Shown piece after piece: positions 19,294 through 21,147 of a DNA stretch of 21,147 nt. This DNA comes from Monosiga brevicollis MX1. Lineage: Eukaryota > Opisthokonta > Choanoflagellata > Craspedida > Salpingoecidae. Positions within the stretch are counted from its first letter, which is position 1; every line of letters begins with the position of its first letter. A program made the translations under genes and the position numbers. The notes under the pieces are model-generated. The model ran no database searches, had not been told where the DNA came from, and worked only from the letters and a program-made list of their open reading frames with translations. The stretch spans positions 2,200,715 through 2,221,861 of the forward strand of contig NW_001865040.1 in assembly GCF_000002865.3 (NCBI RefSeq), given 5' to 3'.

Positions 19294-20686
19294 TTAGGCG
19301 GCCTTGGCATGGGGGTTGCCAACCTGGTGCATGTTGGAGAGGGTGTCACCCAAGCAAGACCAGTAACCGCGGACGTCATAGGGCAGGCCGTGCTTCTCGA
19401 ACAAGGCCTTGACGCGAGGGGAGATTTGCGGGTGACGGAACTGGGGCATGCAGGGAAAGAGGTGGTGCTCAATCTGAAAGTTGAGGTAGCCCATCCACCA
19501 GTTGCAAAGGGGTGTGCCGGCAATGTTGGTGGTGTGCTTGGCGGCGTACTCGACCCAATGGAGGTACTCGTCGGCCTGGCTCACGGGCAGATGGGTGTGG
19601 GAGAGGGCAAAATTGGTAAAGATGTAGGCGGCCCCAATCATGTCGTACAAGATGTAGAGACCGATGGCTTGAGCCCAAGTGAAGTCACGAAGGACGACAC
19701 CAAAGATGACCAGGTAGCGCACGGCAAGAGTGAGGAGCTCGAAGCGCTTCTTGGTGCGGATCATGTAGCGCGGGTGGAGATAGATTTGCCAGCCGAGGGC
19801 CACAAGGAGGCAGGACAGGGGGATGAAGCAAAAGGCTTGGGCACGCAGCCAGAGCTTGACGAGGGGATTGCGGGCCTTGGCGGCGATGACAGAGTTGAAG
19901 GCAATCAGGGGAAGAGTCTCCAGATCCACGTCGTGCTGCAACTTTTGCGGGGTCGCATGATGACGGTTGTGCTGAGAGCGCCACCAACCGGCCGACATGC
20001 CACAACCAATGCCATAAAGGGCAATTTGGAGACCACGATCCAACATCACACGGCCCGTAATGCTGTAGTGACCACCCTCGTGCATGAGCCAGCCACAGCG
20101 ACCTTGGACGATCGCCAGCATCACCACGCCGAGGGCCGTGAAGAGACCCCCCTGCCACACAAGATAGGCACCGAGGACGTGCATGCCGATGATTTCAGCA
20201 AAGCGCAAGGCAATCTCGCCACGCGAAGGCTCAAAGAGGCCCTCCTCCTTGAACTGACGACGCAGGGCAGCATAATCCTTGGTCAGTTCCTCGCGGTTGT
20301 TGTAGCCACGCTCGACCATGACGTCCTTGGGGGCCGGGCGGTTGGGCAGGGACTTGAGCAGATACTGCGCGCGCTTGCTGCGCAGATGAAACTCCTCAAA
20401 GGCCTCTGTAGCATCGCCATTGTTCACCAAGAACTTGATGACCGAGCCACCTGGAAGGCCCATCAAACGGCGCATGAGATGACAGGTCTACCGGGCAGAG
20501 CCAAGGCAGCCGAGGCAGCCGAGGGGCGGAATGCTGGGTTTGTGGGGTCAAGGGGAAGAAGCGCCATCTCAAACCAACTGTACCTGGGTGCTTAAAGCCA
20601 GAGACATCGTAAAGCTTGCCATTGATCAGCACCTCCTGAACTTCCGACGACGCCTGGTCGGCGCTCGACTTGGTCGACGACGGCAT
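19294..20686 (-). CDS. Cytochrome b5-fusion front-end fatty acid desaturase (delta-5/6/8 type)
   Basis: Two exons, 20686-20584 and 20450-19294, joined by a 133-base intron (GTACAG...CCAG, phase 1) that splits the heme motif HPGG; 419 residues. The N-terminal cytochrome b5 domain keeps both heme histidines (H33 of HPGG and H56 in EEFH). The desaturase domain has the three His boxes: HEGGH (158-162), HNRHH (195-199) and QIEHH (360-364). Gln for the first His of the third box is the mark of front-end desaturases, which insert a double bond between an existing one and the carboxyl end of long-chain acyl substrates in the endoplasmic reticulum, with electrons passed through the fused b5. Hydrophobic stretches (about 120-150, 240-255, 275-315) fit the usual membrane spans. 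It is slightly shorter than the usual 440-450 because the b5 N-terminus is brief. Regiospecificity cannot be read from sequence. Start at 20686 chosen as the last ATG before the b5 domain. Confidence 0.95.
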
Positions 20687-20971
20687 GACGAACGAGATAG
20701 ATGGCTGGCTGCAATCACAATTTGGTCCAAAGCACATCGATGAGCCATGGTCTTGAATCCCAACCACTTCCCACCAGGGCAATACAACCACCATGCCATC
20801 CAGAGCAACCCAGAGAGACCAGATCCAGCCGAGAATCAGCCCAAACCGCCTCCCGACCCCGGTCTCAGACGACAGACAGCCATCACGCACCTCGTTGAAA
20901 GAGAGAGAGAGAGAGACAAGCGAGAAAGTGAACTCAAGTGGTGCACTCTGTTCTTTGTTCTGTGCTTTGCT
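20687..20971. other. Upstream flank of the desaturase gene
   Basis: Probable promoter/5'UTR of the minus-strand desaturase. The desaturase frame stays open upstream of 20686 (further ATGs near 20739 and beyond) but its composition is not protein-like. It includes a (GA)n run at 20900-20916. No TATA box recognised. Confidence 0.4.
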
Positions 20972-21100
20972 TCTCTCTCTCTCTCTCTGCTTTCTCTCTC
21001 TCTGCTTTCTCTCTCTCTGCTTTCTCTCTCTCTCTCTGCTTTCTCTCTCTGCTTTCTCTCTCTCTCTCTCTCTCAAACTCTCTCTCTCTCTCTCTCTCTT

Positions 21101-21147
<47 letters not shown>
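20972..21147. repeat. Long (CT)n microsatellite with GCTTTCT interruptions, to right edge
   Basis: Nearly pure CT with regularly spaced TGCTTTCT interruptions in the first half (to about 21060), then almost perfect CT to the end of the window, which may be an assembly or contig limit. The shorter GA run at 20900-20916 is complementary to it. Confidence 0.95.

Noticed and set aside
19228-20595. 455-codon plus-strand open frame
   Set aside because: It lies antisense to the desaturase, whose three His boxes and cytochrome b5 motif are unmistakable. The plus-strand product has no recognisable features; GC-rich third positions keep the reverse frame open.
20739-21076. Upstream extension of the desaturase frame
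   Set aside because: It passes into CT/GA repeat translation and adds no residues typical of a cytochrome b5 N-terminus.

Overview
This is a eukaryotic nuclear window. Its genes are split by short GT-AG introns of about 68-230 bases (one appears to be GC-AG), coding sequence is GC-rich, and microsatellites sit in introns and gene flanks. Animal-type domains (a Smad-like MH2 domain and a laminin beta-type short arm) together with compact genes point to a unicellular holozoan. A choanoflagellate of the Monosiga/Salpingoeca type is my best guess, but that is inference and not a database match. All exon models were built by hand from reading frame, splice-site signals, intron phase and family alignment from memory.

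Layout. (1) 1-618, minus: the 5' part of a Josephin-domain deubiquitinase that runs off the left edge. (2) 1517-3605, plus: a five-exon gene for a nuclear-type protein with an acidic disordered N-terminus, a basic stretch, one C2H2 zinc finger and a C-terminal MH2 domain. (3) 4056-15432, minus: a 14-exon gene for a secreted protein of about 3,224 residues. It has signal peptide, laminin LN, five LE modules, laminin IV-B/LF-like domain, two more LE modules and a long helical region, then more than 1,000 residues of beta-rich modules, a BIG2-like module, a dockerin-like pair of calcium loops, a Ser/Thr linker and three apple/PAN-like repeats. (4) 15760-17067, plus: an Arg/Asp-rich low-complexity protein whose 5' end I could not settle. 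(5) 17477-18530, minus: a COA7-type Sel1-repeat protein, probably mitochondrial. (6) 19294-20686, minus: a cytochrome b5-fusion front-end fatty acid desaturase. The right edge is a long CT tract.

No shared pathway joins the genes; they are individual eukaryotic transcription units. Divergent pairs share short spacers (Josephin/MH2 and laminin/RD-rich), and convergent pairs meet tail to tail (MH2/laminin and RD-rich/COA7). The most notable contents are the zinc finger-MH2 protein, which lacks the parts of Smad used for receptor signalling, and the laminin-beta-headed chimera, which carries modules more typical of bacterial cell-surface proteins.
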